A stretch of DNA of 64,000 bases from assembly GCA_903900335.1 (NCBI GenBank), contig CAIUMP010000041.1, forward strand, positions 62,001-126,000, written 5' to 3'. The notes under the pieces were generated by a model that had not been told where the DNA came from, searched no databases, and was given only the letters and a program-made list of their open reading frames with translations. The DNA is from an uncultured Ignavibacteriota bacterium (GTDB lineage: Bacteria; Bacteroidota; Ignavibacteria; Palsa-1295). The position numbers were made by a program, and so were the translations under genes. Within the stretch, counting starts at the first letter, position 1; each line of letters begins with the position of its first letter. Positions 63,263 through 64,000 of the stretch are shown one piece after another.

Positions 63263-64000
63263 GCTGGTGCATTGTCTCACTCACTGCTTCTTATCATCCG
63301 CTCCCCCTCAAGAACCCGTTCGTGCTTTCTATTCGTACAGCGACGAATGCGAATGTCATTCGCTGGCGAATGGGTTTGGATGACGGTTCGGAGTACCTTG
63401 GAGAGTGTGTTCCTGTCCAATATGTGACAGGGGAGACGCTTGACTCGGTTCTCGAAATCGCACCCCTAATGGAACGGCTGCTTCAAGGTCGTAAGATTAA
63501 GGATGTGGAAGCAATTATTGATTCCTTGTTCAACGCATTTCCTTTGGATGTCGCGGCGCGTGCTGGGGTCGAGATCGCGCTCTTTAACGCTTTTGCAGGG
63601 GAGAGGGAAGTGCCACTTCATCGAATCTTCGGTAAGGCGGATGCGACACTGGAAACAGATCTCACAATTTCCAGAATTCCGAATGCGGTGGAGGTAGCGA
63701 GTGGAGCATCCAAGGAAGGCTTTCGCATTTTTAAAGTGAAGGTAGGTGGTGGCTCGATGGAAGAGGACATTGATCGGATTCTCGGAATAGCGAGCGCCGT
63801 GCCCGATGCAATCTTTCGATTGGACGCGAATCAGGCACTTACTGTTGAATCCACACTTGAACTTGTAACCTCACTACTACAGCAGGGGACATATATTGAA
63901 TTGATCGAACAGCCCGTACCGAAGGCCGACCTCGCCGCTCTTGATGAAGTCTCGCGGATAAGCCCAGTCTCGATCATCGCTGATGAATCGTGTTGTTCAC
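63259..64000 (+). CDS. Dipeptide epimerase (enolase superfamily), cut by the right edge
   Basis: The first 247 residues of a muconate-lactonising/L-Ala-D/L-Glu epimerase-like enzyme. The catalytic Lys lies in the FKVKVG motif (Lys161), and the metal ligands are Asp189 (RLDANQA), Glu217 (IEQP) and Asp242 (ADES). It interconverts dipeptide stereoisomers, typically from peptidoglycan. ATG 63259 overlaps the permease stop by 4 nt. The C-terminal third is outside the window. Confidence 0.88.
   Translation, partial: MSWCIVSLTASYHPLPLKNPFVLSIRTATNANVIRWRMGLDDGSEYLGECVPVQYVTGETLDSVLEIAPLMERLLQGRKIKDVEAIIDSLFNAFPLDVAARAGVEIALFNAFAGEREVPLHRIFGKADATLETDLTISRIPNAVEVASGASKEGFRIFKVKVGGGSMEEDIDRILGIASAVPDAIFRLDANQALTVESTLELVTSLLQQGTYIELIEQPVPKADLAALDEVSRISPVSIIADESCCS

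Overview
The window looks like a chromosomal segment of a free-living, Gram-negative member of the FCB/Bacteroidota-Chlorobi radiation. The Kapabacteria/Ignavibacteria side is my best guess, by inference only. The signs are: at least five large exported proteins ending in a type IX secretion (T9SS) C-terminal sorting domain; many YCF48/BNR-type beta-propeller proteins; lipoproteins with classic lipoboxes; a TonB-dependent receptor with a carboxypeptidase-regulatory N-domain; a Bacteroidota-type promoter (TTTG-N18-TATTTTTG at 21322-21351); a sigma-54 promoter; few Shine-Dalgarno sequences; and frequent GTG/TTG starts. I see no phage, plasmid, CRISPR, rRNA, tRNA or transposase gene.

Layout. 1-9.5 kb is envelope and export: an outer-membrane protein cut by the window edge, a T9SS-exported cyclophilin, a TlpA-like thioredoxin, a large envelope protein split by a C8 tract, two tandem YCF48 lipoproteins, an ECF sigma/anti-sigma pair and a frameshifted YCF48 protein. 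9.6-12.1 kb has a GyrI-like protein and an acyl-CoA carboxylase carboxyltransferase. 12.4-20.4 kb holds three tandem paralogous T9SS-exported propellers of about 850 residues. 20.4-24.6 kb has a helical-repeat protein, a small unknown and the TonB receptor.

24.7-45.1 kb is mostly housekeeping on the plus strand: carB, a lipoprotein, a flippase, queA, an APC permease, ispD, plsY, gpsA, a Gfo/Idh/MocA oxidoreductase, guaA, a sigma-54-preceded lipoprotein/LysM pair, phoH, cdaA, pcm, miaA, folB, folK and a deoxynucleoside kinase. Many of these overlap by 4 nt and are probably translationally coupled. 45.1-50.6 kb returns to envelope functions: a TylF-like methyltransferase, a small membrane protein, a PorE-like OmpA protein and a T9SS propeller.

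50.6-51.75 kb is a gene-free mosaic of interspersed repeats. It leads into a three-way-junction RNA in front of rpsO, which is followed by pnp. prfB (minus strand, 55394-56546) carries a canonical CUU-UGA-C programmed +1 frameshift. The end of the window has a T9SS protein with ASH-like repeats, a TlpA lipoprotein, and an operon of a PIG-L deacetylase, an APC permease and a dipeptide epimerase that runs off the right edge.

I did not find an obviously new enzymatic system. The most notable items are the rpsO leader, the C8-tract split gene, the triplicated exported propellers, the sigma-54 promoter, the palindromic and GTCATTC-ended repeats, and the prfB recoding site.
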